Below, piece after piece: positions 5,944 to 12,290 of a DNA stretch of 12,290 nucleotides (position 1 is the stretch's first letter; each line of letters opens with the position of its first letter). This DNA is from Nitrospirota bacterium. GTDB taxonomy: Bacteria > Nitrospirota > Thermodesulfovibrionia > Thermodesulfovibrionales > UBA1546. The notes under the pieces are model-generated. The model did not search any database. It worked only from the letters and a program-made list of their open reading frames with translations, and was not told the DNA's origin. The position numbers and the translations under genes are program-made. The stretch covers positions 1 through 12,290 of the forward strand of contig SCSY01000192.1 in assembly GCA_004298625.1 (NCBI GenBank), given 5' to 3'.

Positions 5944-6829
5944 CCGATGTGAATAAGGCAGTGCTTAAGTAGCGGTCTCCCCTGTCAGGCAGAATGACCA
6001 CGATCGTGCCACTCTTCATCTCCTTGGCCTTTTTAACCGCCGCCCACATGGCAGCGCCGCTGGACATCCCGACAAAGAGGCCCTCTTCGGCTGCAAGTCG
6101 CCGTGTTGTATTAAAGGCATCATCGTCATTTACATTCAGCTTTTCATCAAGTGCCGAGGGGTTGAATATCTTCGGCACAATAGACTCCTTCATATTTTTC
6201 AGTCCCTGAATCCTGTGTCCCAGTAGAGGCTCTACCCCGAGAATGTTTATATTGCTGTTATATTCCTTAAGCCTTTTTCCGGCCCCCATCAACGTCCCTG
6301 TCGTGCCCATGCCTGCGATAAAAATACTGACCTCGCCTTTTGTCTGCTCGTAAATCTCCCTCCCTGTTGTTTCGTAATGAGCCCTGATGTTTGCCTCATT
6401 GTCAAACTGGTTAGGCATGAAATATTCGCTCCTGTTTTCATCATATATCTTATGGCAAAGCCTTATCGCTCCGTCTGTGCCCTCGTTTCCGGGACTTAAG
6501 ACAAGCTCTGCGCCGAACGCCTCAAGGACTTTTTTTCTTTCCATGCTCACGCACTCAGGCATTACAAGCTTGACCTTAAAGCCCTTTGCAGTCCCAACCA
6601 TTGCAAGCCCGATGCCTGTATTTCCCGAGGTTGCCTCTAAAATGGTGGAGCCGCTTTTAATCCTTCCAGATTTTTCAGCTTCCTGAAGCATATAGAAGGC
6701 TATCCTGTCTTTTACAGAACCGCCGGGATTATTGCCTTCAAGTTTGGCATAAAGCCTTACTTTTGGATTTGGATTTATCTTGTCGAGCTTTGCTAACGGC
6801 GTATTTCCGATGCAGTCGAGAATGCTCAT
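5921..6829 (-). CDS. cysM: cysteine synthase, O-acetylserine/O-phosphoserine sulfhydrylase family (CysM/CysK type), 302 aa
   Basis: This is a PLP-dependent fold-type II enzyme that replaces the activated hydroxyl of serine with sulfide (or a sulfur donor) to make cysteine. Visible motifs are NTPL (9-12), EGNNPGGSVKDR with the PLP lysine K40, the substrate loop TSGNTG (67-72), the PLP phosphate-binding GTTGT (175-179), GHRIQGL (204-210) and SSGAA (256-260). Length is normal for the shorter CysM-like enzymes. It ends in C-A-K-C-P-P, a Cys-X2-Cys tail that is short for a metal site but worth noting. The ATG overlaps the lysC stop by 4 nt. A CysO-like carrier lies upstream in the same gene run, so a thiocarboxylate sulfur donor and O-phosphoserine, as for the Mycobacterium tuberculosis enzyme, are possible. 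The acceptor cannot be told from this sequence alone. Confidence 0.9.
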   Translation of the reverse strand: MSILDCIGNTPLAKLDKINPNPKVRLYAKLEGNNPGGSVKDRIAFYMLQEAEKSGRIKSGSTILEATSGNTGIGLAMVGTAKGFKVKLVMPECVSMERKKVLEAFGAELVLSPGNEGTDGAIRLCHKIYDENRSEYFMPNQFDNEANIRAHYETTGREIYEQTKGEVSIFIAGMGTTGTLMGAGKRLKEYNSNINILGVEPLLGHRIQGLKNMKESIVPKIFNPSALDEKLNVNDDDAFNTTRRLAAEEGLFVGMSSGAAMWAAVKKAKEMKSGTIVVILPDRGDRYLSTALFTSVCAKCPP

Positions 6830-8073
6830 TGAGCCTTCGCCTCTCGTTGCGAGTCCCTCCCGGCCTCCAATTCAAATACATCATGCAGAACCCTGACCGC
6901 AAGCTCTGTATATTTTGCATCAATCACACATGAAACCTTTATCTCCGATGTGCTTATCATCAGTATATTAACTCCGTGTTTTGAAAGCGTCTCGAACATC
7001 TTTGCCGCAACGCCCGAATGGGTCCTCATGCCTACGCCGACAATTGATATCTTTGCAATGTCATCTCTCAGCGTAAGGCCGCCGGCTCCGAGTTCTTTTG
7101 CGACTGCTTCCGTTATCTTCAGGGCTTTTTTGCTGTCTGTCTTGGGAACCGTGAACGATATATCCGCTGCCTTTCCGTCGCTGCTTACGTTCTGGACGAT
7201 CATGTCAACGACAACATTTGCATCGGCAATGGCATTGAATATTTTTGCCGCAATCCCCGGCTTATCAGGGACGGACATAAGAGTCAGTTTCACCTGATTT
7301 TTATCGTAGGCAACTCCTGATACAACGACGTCTTCCATCTCCTTATCCTCCTTGACGACAAGTGTTCCGGGATTATTATTAAAGCTCGACCTGACTACAG
7401 TCGGAACATTATATTTCATTGCAAACTCAACAGACCTTGTCTGTAATACCTTTGCGCCGAGGCTTGCAAGCTCCAGCATCTCCTCGTAAGAAATTTTCTT
7501 AAGCTTCCTTGCCTCAGGGACTATATTCGGGTCGGTTGTATAAACGCCGTCAACGTCGGTGTAAATCTCGCAGAGGTCAGCGTTCAGGGCCGAAGCAATT
7601 GCAACTGCCGAAAGGTCGGAGCCTCCTCTTCCGAGCGTAGTTACATCCTGACTTTCCGTTATGCCCTGAAAACCGGCAACAACAATAACATAGCCTTCAT
7701 CTAGCGCCCGCCTTGCCCTATCGCCTGTAATCTTTGATATCTTCGCCTTTGTATGCACAGCATCGGTTATTATCCCCATCTGCCTTCCCGTAAGCGCCAT
7801 TGCCTTGCATCCAAGGTCTTCTATGGCCATGGCTGTGAGCGCGCTTGTAACTCTTTCACCGGAAGAAAGGAGCATGTCCATCTCCCTCTCATTCGGGTTT
7901 GACGACGCCTCATGCGCAAGGTTTATCAGCTTATCTGTTTCACCCGACATCGCAGAAACGACAACAACGACCTTATGCCCTTCTTTTGCAGTCTTTGCAA
8001 CTCTGGCTGCAACGTTCTTGATCCTCTCGATATTGGCAACGGAAGTGCCGCCGTATTTCTGAACAATGAGCAA
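6826..8073 (-). CDS. lysC: aspartate kinase with two C-terminal ACT domains, 415 aa
   Basis: The enzyme phosphorylates aspartate, the first step to lysine, threonine and methionine. The kinase domain covers residues ~1-230: KYGGTS (6-11), SSGERVTSAL (70-79), TTLGRGGSDLSAVAIA (145-160) and TDVDGVYTTDP (172-182). Two ACT domains follow (~263-335 and ~342-405), beginning with LMSVPDKPGIAAKIF and ISIVGVGMRTHSGVAAKMF, the usual sites for lysine/threonine feedback. The start is a TTG at 8073, supported by alignment with the family opening LIVQKYGGTSV. It lies 1 nt after the stop of the upstream gene, so translation is probably coupled. Length and layout fit the alpha/beta class found in Bacillus and Corynebacterium, and an internal ribosome binding site for the beta subunit is present (7336-7353). 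It overlaps cysM by 4 nt. Confidence 0.96.
   Translation of the reverse strand: MLIVQKYGGTSVANIERIKNVAARVAKTAKEGHKVVVVVSAMSGETDKLINLAHEASSNPNEREMDMLLSSGERVTSALTAMAIEDLGCKAMALTGRQMGIITDAVHTKAKISKITGDRARRALDEGYVIVVAGFQGITESQDVTTLGRGGSDLSAVAIASALNADLCEIYTDVDGVYTTDPNIVPEARKLKKISYEEMLELASLGAKVLQTRSVEFAMKYNVPTVVRSSFNNNPGTLVVKEDKEMEDVVVSGVAYDKNQVKLTLMSVPDKPGIAAKIFNAIADANVVVDMIVQNVSSDGKAADISFTVPKTDSKKALKITEAVAKELGAGGLTLRDDIAKISIVGVGMRTHSGVAAKMFETLSKHGVNILMISTSEIKVSCVIDAKYTELAVRVLHDVFELEAGRDSQREAKAQ
7336..7353 (-). promoter_or_regulatory. internal ribosome binding site and ATG for the lysC beta subunit
   Basis: Inside lysC a perfect AAGGAGG (7353-7347 on the minus strand) sits 8 nt ahead of an in-frame ATG (7338, Met246). 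Starting there gives a 170-residue product consisting of the two ACT domains, ending with full-length LysC at 6826. In Bacillus subtilis aspartokinase II and Corynebacterium glutamicum the regulatory beta subunit is made from just such an internal start, at almost the same residue and size. Expression here is inferred. Confidence 0.65.
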
Positions 8074-8074
8074 C

Positions 8075-9292
8075 TTAAACCAAAACCCCCTTGATAAAAT
8101 AATCCATCAGTTTATGCCCTTCTTCAATCACTGTTATATCTTTTCTCTCTGTAATGGATTCGTCATAGCTAACGCCCTCATTTTTCCTTTTGTGTTTATT
8201 ATCGAAGATTACAAAAGGAACTGGATCGCCTGTATGAGTCCTTATCTCAATAGGGGTCGGGTGGTCAGGCATCAATAAAATCCTGCATTCCTTAAACTTC
8301 TCTATCCCCTTCAGGACAGCGCCGACAACCAGCGCATCAAAATCCTCTATTGCCTTAATCTTATCCTTGTAATTCCCGGAATGCCCGGCCTCGTCAGGCG
8401 CTTCCACATGAATATATACAAAATCTACTTTTTCAAGGGCCTTTAATGCCGCTTCTGCCTTACCCGCATAGTTTGTATCAAGCCAACCTGTGACCCCGGG
8501 CACCTGAAGAATTTCAAATCCTGCGTAAATGCCAAGCCCTTTTGTAAGATCTACGGCTGATACCATCGCGCCGCTGACGCCGTATTTTTCCCTGAACTTG
8601 GGCAGAACCGGTTTTTTGCCCTGTCCCCAGAGCCAGATGCTGTTTGCAGGGTTTTCGCCCTTGTTCCGGCGCTCCTTATTTATATCATGGCTTTCAAGCA
8701 TATCAACTGAATTCATCATCAGACCTCTGATCACATCTTCACCTGAACCAACCGGCAGGTAATCGGCAATATCTTTTCCCAATATGTCATGAGGAGGCGA
8801 GCATTCTATTTCTGACTCGCCGCCCGACCATACCATTAAATGTCTGTAGCTTATGCCTGGGTAGAATTTTATATCAGGAGTGCCGAGTTCCTTATTTACG
8901 TCCCGGATAAGTATGGCTGCCTCATTGGTAGTAATGTGGCCGCCGCTGTAGTCCTCCATTATTGCGCTGGTCTTATCCTTATTGAATTTAAGCGTTACAA
9001 GATTGCATCTGAAGGCAATGTCATTATCCTTAAGGGCAACGTCCATGCTGGCTGCCTCTAATGGCGCTCTTCCAGTATAATTTTTTTGGGGGTCATAGCC
9101 GAGGATGCTCAGATTGGCAATGTCGGAGCCGGGGTGAAAACCCTTCGGCACTGTTCTTACCCTGCCCAATATTCCCCCGGAAGCAAGCTTATCCATGTTA
9201 GGCGTAAAAGCCTTTTGCAACGGCGTCTTCCCATCAAGCTCTTTTAAGGGCCTGTCAGCCATCCCATCGCCTATGATAACTATATATTTCAT
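8075..9292 (-). CDS. phosphoglycerate mutase-like alkaline-phosphatase-superfamily protein, predicted homoserine kinase (ThrB2), 405 aa
   Basis: The protein belongs to the cofactor-independent phosphoglycerate mutase family (ApgM type): GDGMADRP (8-15, metal-binding Asp9), PGSDIANLSILGYDP (54-68, with Ser56 as probable phospho-acceptor), EAPDEAGHSGN (297-307, Asp300 and His304) and MPDHPTPIEIRTHTGD (341-356, Asp343 and His344). These are the superfamily metal ligands, so it should be active. Family members clustered with lysC and thrC in Bacteroidetes, deltaproteobacteria and relatives are predicted to be the missing homoserine kinase. Here thrC is directly upstream and lysC directly downstream (1 nt), and no GHMP-type thrB is in view, which supports that reading. 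A plain phosphoglycerate mutase remains the alternative. The ATG has no clear Shine-Dalgarno sequence. The short leader before it contains a heptad repeat. Confidence 0.85.
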   Translation of the reverse strand: MKYIVIIGDGMADRPLKELDGKTPLQKAFTPNMDKLASGGILGRVRTVPKGFHPGSDIANLSILGYDPQKNYTGRAPLEAASMDVALKDNDIAFRCNLVTLKFNKDKTSAIMEDYSGGHITTNEAAILIRDVNKELGTPDIKFYPGISYRHLMVWSGGESEIECSPPHDILGKDIADYLPVGSGEDVIRGLMMNSVDMLESHDINKERRNKGENPANSIWLWGQGKKPVLPKFREKYGVSGAMVSAVDLTKGLGIYAGFEILQVPGVTGWLDTNYAGKAEAALKALEKVDFVYIHVEAPDEAGHSGNYKDKIKAIEDFDALVVGAVLKGIEKFKECRILLMPDHPTPIEIRTHTGDPVPFVIFDNKHKRKNEGVSYDESITERKDITVIEEGHKLMDYFIKGVLV

Positions 9293-9299
9293 TGTATTT

Positions 9300-9320
9300 T
9301 GCTGAAAGCTGATAGCTGAA
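9300..9320 (-). repeat. heptad tandem repeat in the thrC / ThrB2 spacer
   Basis: On the coding (minus) strand the 40-nt spacer contains three consecutive 7-bp units: TTCAGCT, ATCAGCT, TTCAGCA. A further GCTGTCG lies just upstream. An AAAGCTG/CAGCTTT inverted repeat within the spacer could form a hairpin. It is one of three 7-bp-period arrays in this operon. Confidence 0.55.
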
Positions 9321-9332
9321 TACCGACAGCTT

Positions 9333-10421
9333 TTAGATTATTCCTTCCAGCGCCTTCTCCACTTCACTTATATCTGCCTTAACCTTCACAGGCTCTTTTG
9401 ACGCCTTGAATACCGTATCAGGGTCTTTAAGCCCGTGGCCTGTCAATGTGCAGACAACTGTGTCTCCTGCCTTGAAATATCCTTCTTTGTATAATTTCAT
9501 AACGCCTGCCAGCGACGCCGCAGATGCAGGCTCGCAGAATATGCCTTCTGTTGATGCAATAAGACTGTATGCCTTCAGTATCTCCTCGTCTGTTACAGCG
9601 TCTATTTTTCCGCCTGATTCATCCCTTGCTGCTACTGCGCCTTTCCAGCTTGCAGGGTTGCCGATCCTTATGGCGGTCGCTATTGTCTCGGGCTTTTCGA
9701 TTGGATGTCCCTTAACGATAGGCGCTGCTCCTGCTGCCTGAAACCCGATCATTATCGGGCGGGCAACAGTCTTGCCTTCCCGCATATATTCATTATAGCC
9801 CTTCCAGTAGGCAGTAATATTTCCTGCATTGCCCACAGGCAGCGCGTGGTATTTAGGCGAGAAACCAAGCTGATCGCAGATCTCGAATGCCGCTGTTTTC
9901 TGGCCCTCCAGCCTAAAAGGGTTAATCGAGTTCACAAGCGTAATAGGATGCCTTTCAACCAGTGTCTTCACAATATTTAATGCCTCATCAAAATTGCCCT
10001 TTACCTGAAGCACATGCGCTCCGTGGACCAATGCCTGTGCCAGCTTGCCCAATGCAATCTTCCCCTGAGGAATAAGGACTATTGCCTTTATGCCGGCCCT
10101 TGCTGCATAAGCCGCGGCTGAGGCAGATGTATTTCCTGTTGATGCGCAGATCACTGCCTTCGATCCTGTCTCAACGGCCTTTGATAATGCAAGCGTCATG
10201 CCCCTGTCCTTGAACGACCCTGTAGGGTTTGCTCCTTCGCACTTAAAATAAAGTTCAAGGTCAAGCCCTTTCTTTTTTAGATTTATTGCCTTTACGAGAG
10301 GCGTATTGCCCTCGTTCAGGGTTACGATCGGCGTCTCACTGCCGACCGGAAGAAATTCCCTGTATTCTTCTATTATCCCTTTCCATAATCTTTTTGAAGT
10401 TTTATCTGTTTCAATCGTCAT
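9333..10421 (-). CDS. thrC: threonine synthase, 362 aa
   Basis: This PLP-dependent enzyme converts O-phosphohomoserine to threonine and phosphate. Key segments are EGNTPLVKA (37-45), KCEGANPTGSFKDRG with the PLP lysine K71, ASTGNTSASAAAYAARAG (about residues 93-110), PVGNAGN (phosphate loop), IRIGNPASW and TGHGLKDPD near the C-terminus. All are the short class II/archaeal-type ThrC pattern. There is no N-terminal zinc ribbon, unlike the second paralogue at 11072-12290. Its upstream neighbour encodes the NIL protein (51-nt spacer) and its downstream neighbour the predicted homoserine kinase that would supply its substrate. The ATG at 10421 has an AGAGG 5-6 nt upstream. Of the two paralogues, this is the better candidate for the housekeeping enzyme. 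Confidence 0.95.
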   Translation of the reverse strand: MTIETDKTSKRLWKGIIEEYREFLPVGSETPIVTLNEGNTPLVKAINLKKKGLDLELYFKCEGANPTGSFKDRGMTLALSKAVETGSKAVICASTGNTSASAAAYAARAGIKAIVLIPQGKIALGKLAQALVHGAHVLQVKGNFDEALNIVKTLVERHPITLVNSINPFRLEGQKTAAFEICDQLGFSPKYHALPVGNAGNITAYWKGYNEYMREGKTVARPIMIGFQAAGAAPIVKGHPIEKPETIATAIRIGNPASWKGAVAARDESGGKIDAVTDEEILKAYSLIASTEGIFCEPASAASLAGVMKLYKEGYFKAGDTVVCTLTGHGLKDPDTVFKASKEPVKVKADISEVEKALEGII

Positions 10422-10443
10422 AAATCCTCTATTAGTTTTGGCT

Positions 10444-10471
10444 TCTCACTTTTAACTTTTAACTCTTAACC
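10444..10471 (-). repeat. heptad tandem repeat in the NIL / thrC spacer
   Basis: On the minus strand four 7-bp units lie head to tail: GGTTAAG, AGTTAAA, AGTTAAA, AGTGAGA. They fill most of the spacer just after the NIL stop codon. The unit differs from those in the other two spacers, but the period is the same. Confidence 0.6.
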
Positions 10472-10472
10472 T

Positions 10473-10709
10473 TCACTCTACGATGTCTCCCTCCACAAGC
10501 TCAACATCCACGCCCTGCTCTTTCAGGAATTTTATTCCTTTCTCAAGATTTTCTTCCGTGCCCTCGATCTCGAGGACCATCTCTCCGACTGTCTCCGTAA
10601 CTCTTGCTCTCCTGATATTGGGCATCACATCATGCTTTTTCGCCATTGTAAATATAACCGGCTCCTTAATAAGACGCTGCGGAAAGGTCAATTTAATTCG
10701 CTTTTTCAT
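10473..10709 (-). CDS. small stand-alone NIL-domain protein, 78 aa
   Basis: The whole protein is one NIL domain, the ferredoxin-like ACT-related fold also found at the C-terminus of the methionine importer ATPase MetN. It opens with KKRIKLTFPQRLIKEPVIFTMAKK, then MPNIRRARVTETVGEMVLEIEG (~29-50) and ends with a helix and strand (EENLEKGIKFLKEQGVDVELVE). In MetN the domain binds methionine. Stand-alone copies occur next to sulfur amino-acid genes, and NIL-ferredoxin proteins take part in homocysteine formation in methanogens. The CysO-like carrier upstream and threonine synthase downstream point to a methionine/sulfur-sensing or sulfur-transfer role, which is inference. There are no Cys residues, so it cannot carry iron-sulfur clusters. 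A good GGAGGAG lies just ahead of the ATG. Confidence 0.85.
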   Translation of the reverse strand: MKKRIKLTFPQRLIKEPVIFTMAKKHDVMPNIRRARVTETVGEMVLEIEGTEENLEKGIKFLKEQGVDVELVEGDIVE

Positions 10710-10722
10710 AACTCCTCCATGT

Positions 10723-10793
10723 ATTAGGGATTTGAGTTTGGGGTTTAGGGATTAGTTTTTTAACCAAACCCTAACCGCTAAGCCCTATCCCCT
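10723..10793. repeat. heptad repeats in inverted arrangement in the CysO-like / NIL spacer
   Basis: On the plus strand, 10723-10757 reads as five 7-bp units of the type (A/T)TTAGGG (ATTAGGG, ATTTGAG, TTTGGGG, TTTAGGG, ATTAGTT). Then 10766-10793 reads as four units of the complementary type (AAACCCT, AACCGCT, AAGCCCT, ATCCCCT). The two arms face each other around TTTTTT and could fold into a long imperfect hairpin in the transcript just before the NIL ribosome binding site. The last units run into the end of the CysO-like gene. Confidence 0.55.
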
Positions 10794-11072
10794 GTTTGTG
10801 CCGCCTCCCGCTATAGCGGGAACTATCGAAACTTCATCCCCGTCCTTGACGGTTGTATCCTCAGCCTTCAAAAACCTTATATCCTCTTCATTGACATAGA
10901 TGTTTACGAATCTCCTTATCTTGCCCCCCTCTGATATTCTCTCGGCTATGCCGGGAAATCTTTTATCAAGGTCTGCAACAAGGTTCATTATTGTGCCCGA
11001 CGCGCCTTCGACCTCTTCTTTCCCCTGTGTCAGCCTCTGCAAAGGTGTTGGAATCCTGACTTTTACGCCCAT
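10785..11072 (-). CDS. CysO/MoaD/ThiS-family sulfur-carrier protein with short C-terminal extension, 95 aa
   Basis: The ubiquitin-like protein resembles CysO, the Mycobacterium tuberculosis carrier whose C-terminal glycine is turned into a thiocarboxylate and hands sulfur to CysM. Shared features are VKVRIPTPLQRLTQG at the start, the segment KIRRFVNIYVNEEDIRF (mid-protein) and the end DGDEVSIVPAIAGGG. Carriers of this type need a free terminal Gly-Gly. Here three Gly are followed by T-N-R-G, so a protease would have to trim the tail, as the JAMM enzymes do for related carriers such as Wolinella HcyS. No JAMM protease or ThiF/MoeB activator is in the window. Two adjacent ATGs exist (11075, 11072); the second is 6 nt after AGGAGG and is preferred. 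That ribosome binding site lies in the last codons of the upstream thrC-like gene, so translation is coupled. Confidence 0.87.
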   Translation of the reverse strand: MGVKVRIPTPLQRLTQGKEEVEGASGTIMNLVADLDKRFPGIAERISEGGKIRRFVNIYVNEEDIRFLKAEDTTVKDGDEVSIVPAIAGGGTNRG

Positions 11073-12290
11073 CATTTACCTCCTATTTTTTTCAGCACTT
11101 CCTCGAAAGATGCCAGATTTGGTTTTATATAATGCGGCGACGCTGTATGCCCGCTCAATGCCTCCTGTGTCTTAAGACCGTTTCCTGTTATGCACATCAC
11201 CGTAGTCTCATCCCTGTTAATCCTGCCGGCCGCTATGAGCTTCTTTGTGCATGCAAGCGTAACGCCTCCTGCGGTCTCTGCAAATATCCCCTCTGTTCTT
11301 GCAAGCATTTTTATTCCCTCGATAATCTCATCGTCAGAGACGTCCTCAGCGTATCCTCCTGTTTCCTTCACAACCTGAATGGCATAGAACCCGTCTGCTG
11401 GATTTCCGATAGCCAATGATTTTGCAACGGTGTTCGGTTTCACGGGCCTTATCACATCAGTCCCCTGCTTTATGGCAGCAGATATTGGAGAACAGCCGGT
11501 AGCCTGAGCCGCAAAGACCTTTGTATTCAGTTCCTTTATTATGCCGATTTTTTTAAACTCCTTGAATGACTTCCAAACCTTTGTCAGCAGCGAGCCGCTC
11601 GCGCATGGGACAACAACATTATCGGGAGCCTTCCAGCCTAACTGCTCAATAATCTCGAAGCCCTGCGTCTTTGAGCCTTCTGCATAAAAAGGCCTGATAT
11701 TTATATTTACAAACGCCCATTTATACTTATTTGCTATCTCGCTGCAAAGCCTGTTTACTTCATCATAATTGCCGTCAACAGCAACCAGGTTCGGTTCATA
11801 AACCAATGATGCCACTATCTTGCTCGCCTCGAGCGTCGCCGGAATGAAGACAAATCTCTTGAAGCCTGCCTTTGCTCCGTGAGCAGATACTGAATGCGCA
11901 AGATTCCCTGTGGATGCGCAGGCAACCGTATCAAACCCGAATTCCCTTGCCTTTGTGAGCGCAACTGCAACGACTCTGTCTTTAAATGAAAGGGTTGGAT
12001 GCGCGACAGTATCGTCTTTTATATATAACTCCCTGACGCCGAGTTCCCTTGCAAGATTATCCGCCTTCACCAGAGGCGTAAACCCCGACTGAAGGCCTAC
12101 CTGCGGCTCCCCGTCAATGGGAAGAAGTTCCTTATACCGCCAGAGGTTCTGTCCTCTTTTTTGTATGCTCTTTCTCGTCAATACTTTTTTTATTTTTTTA
12201 TAATCGTAAACAACCTCTAAGGGCCCGAAACAGAATTCGCATACATATATCGGATCAACAGGATATTCCCTGCCGCATTCTCTGCACTTA
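11072..12290 (-). CDS. threonine synthase-like PLP enzyme with N-terminal zinc ribbon (5' end beyond window edge)
   Basis: The frame stays open to the right edge; the TTG at 12181 is not the real start. The extra N-terminal part contains KCRECGREY...VCEFCFG, a CxxC-X(13)-CxxC zinc ribbon found at the start of many ThrC proteins. Then follow SGFTPLVKADNL, the PLP lysine in HPTLSFKDR (Lys67 counted from the codon at 12181), ACASTGNLAHSVSAHGAKAG, the phosphate-binding PCASGSLLTK, IGNPADGFYAIQ and the end CITGNGLKTQEA. It is clearly a threonine synthase homologue but differs in detail from the paralogue at 9333-10421: TLSFKDR in place of TGSFKDR, and Ala-Ser-Gly in place of Gly-Asn-Ala-Gly at the phosphate loop. 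It ends directly on the CysO-like gene. It may make threonine, or use the same phosphohomoserine chemistry for another product; the second is inference. Confidence 0.85.
   Translation of the reverse strand, partial: KCRECGREYPVDPIYVCEFCFGPLEVVYDYKKIKKVLTRKSIQKRGQNLWRYKELLPIDGEPQVGLQSGFTPLVKADNLARELGVRELYIKDDTVAHPTLSFKDRVVAVALTKAREFGFDTVACASTGNLAHSVSAHGAKAGFKRFVFIPATLEASKIVASLVYEPNLVAVDGNYDEVNRLCSEIANKYKWAFVNINIRPFYAEGSKTQGFEIIEQLGWKAPDNVVVPCASGSLLTKVWKSFKEFKKIGIIKELNTKVFAAQATGCSPISAAIKQGTDVIRPVKPNTVAKSLAIGNPADGFYAIQVVKETGGYAEDVSDDEIIEGIKMLARTEGIFAETAGGVTLACTKKLIAAGRINRDETTVMCITGNGLKTQEALSGHTASPHYIKPNLASFEEVLKKIGGK

Noticed and set aside
10723..10793. Telomere-like TTAGGG repeats suggesting eukaryotic contamination or an assembly join.
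   Set aside because: The units are degenerate, sit in an operon spacer beside intact bacterial genes, and match the period of two other spacers with different units.
5994..12092. Many plus-strand open frames opposite the biosynthetic operon (for example 7805-8062, 9406-9741, 11132-11419).
   Set aside because: They are antisense shadows of well-supported genes, with low-complexity or unrecognisable products and no ribosome binding sites worth noting.
12179..12181. TTG at 12181 as the start of the second threonine-synthase-like gene.
   Set aside because: The frame continues upstream to the window edge and encodes a paired CxxC zinc ribbon that belongs to the family.

Overview
The window is bacterial and splits into two blocks of different character. 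The right block (about 5.9-12.3 kb) is a dense, minus-strand amino-acid biosynthesis operon of core type. The left block (about 1-5.8 kb) is looser and more AT-rich. It holds accessory genes: membrane proteins of unknown function, an OLD-family nuclease and a toxin-antitoxin pair. The mix of a ThrB2-type phosphomutase-like gene, lysC, two threonine-synthase-like genes, a small NIL-domain protein and a CysO/MoaD-like carrier fits Nitrospirota or Desulfobacterota (former deltaproteobacteria). That assignment is inference from gene content; there is no rRNA or other marker here.

Left block, plus strand: the 3' end of a probable outer-membrane beta-barrel gene (to 308); a 207-residue membrane-anchored protein (498-1121); a solitary attC-like hairpin (1151-1216); a 536-residue membrane protein with coiled coil and TPR-like helices (1383-2993); and a 637-residue ATPase-TOPRIM (OLD) nuclease (3057-4970). 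The two unknown membrane-protein genes are preceded by copies of the same leader. Each copy carries a near-consensus sigma-70 promoter with identical 17-bp spacing, so the two genes are probably expressed together.

Junction, minus strand: a Phd/YefM antitoxin and a RelE/ParE toxin overlap by 4 nt (5126-5730) behind a 15-bp palindrome that could be their operator. The pair lies between two imperfect copies (20 of 23 positions) of the last codons of the neighbouring cysteine synthase gene. This hints that the module was inserted at the 3' end of that gene.

Right block, transcribed right to left: thrC-like gene with an N-terminal zinc ribbon (runs off the right edge) > CysO/MoaD-like sulfur carrier > NIL-domain protein > threonine synthase > predicted homoserine kinase of the phosphoglycerate-mutase fold > aspartate kinase > cysteine synthase. 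Four junctions overlap or are 1 nt apart. The other three contain short degenerate tandem arrays with a 7-bp period, a different unit in each. Together the genes cover aspartate phosphorylation, homoserine phosphorylation, threonine formation and cysteine/sulfur assimilation. Aspartate-semialdehyde dehydrogenase and homoserine dehydrogenase are not in view. The aspartate kinase gene carries a strong internal ribosome binding site and ATG that would give a separate ACT-only beta subunit.

The most interesting points are the twin promoter-leader module, the attC-like site, the OLD/TPR-membrane gene pair as a possible defence unit, the heptad-repeat spacers, and the CysO-like carrier whose glycines are masked by a four-residue tail.
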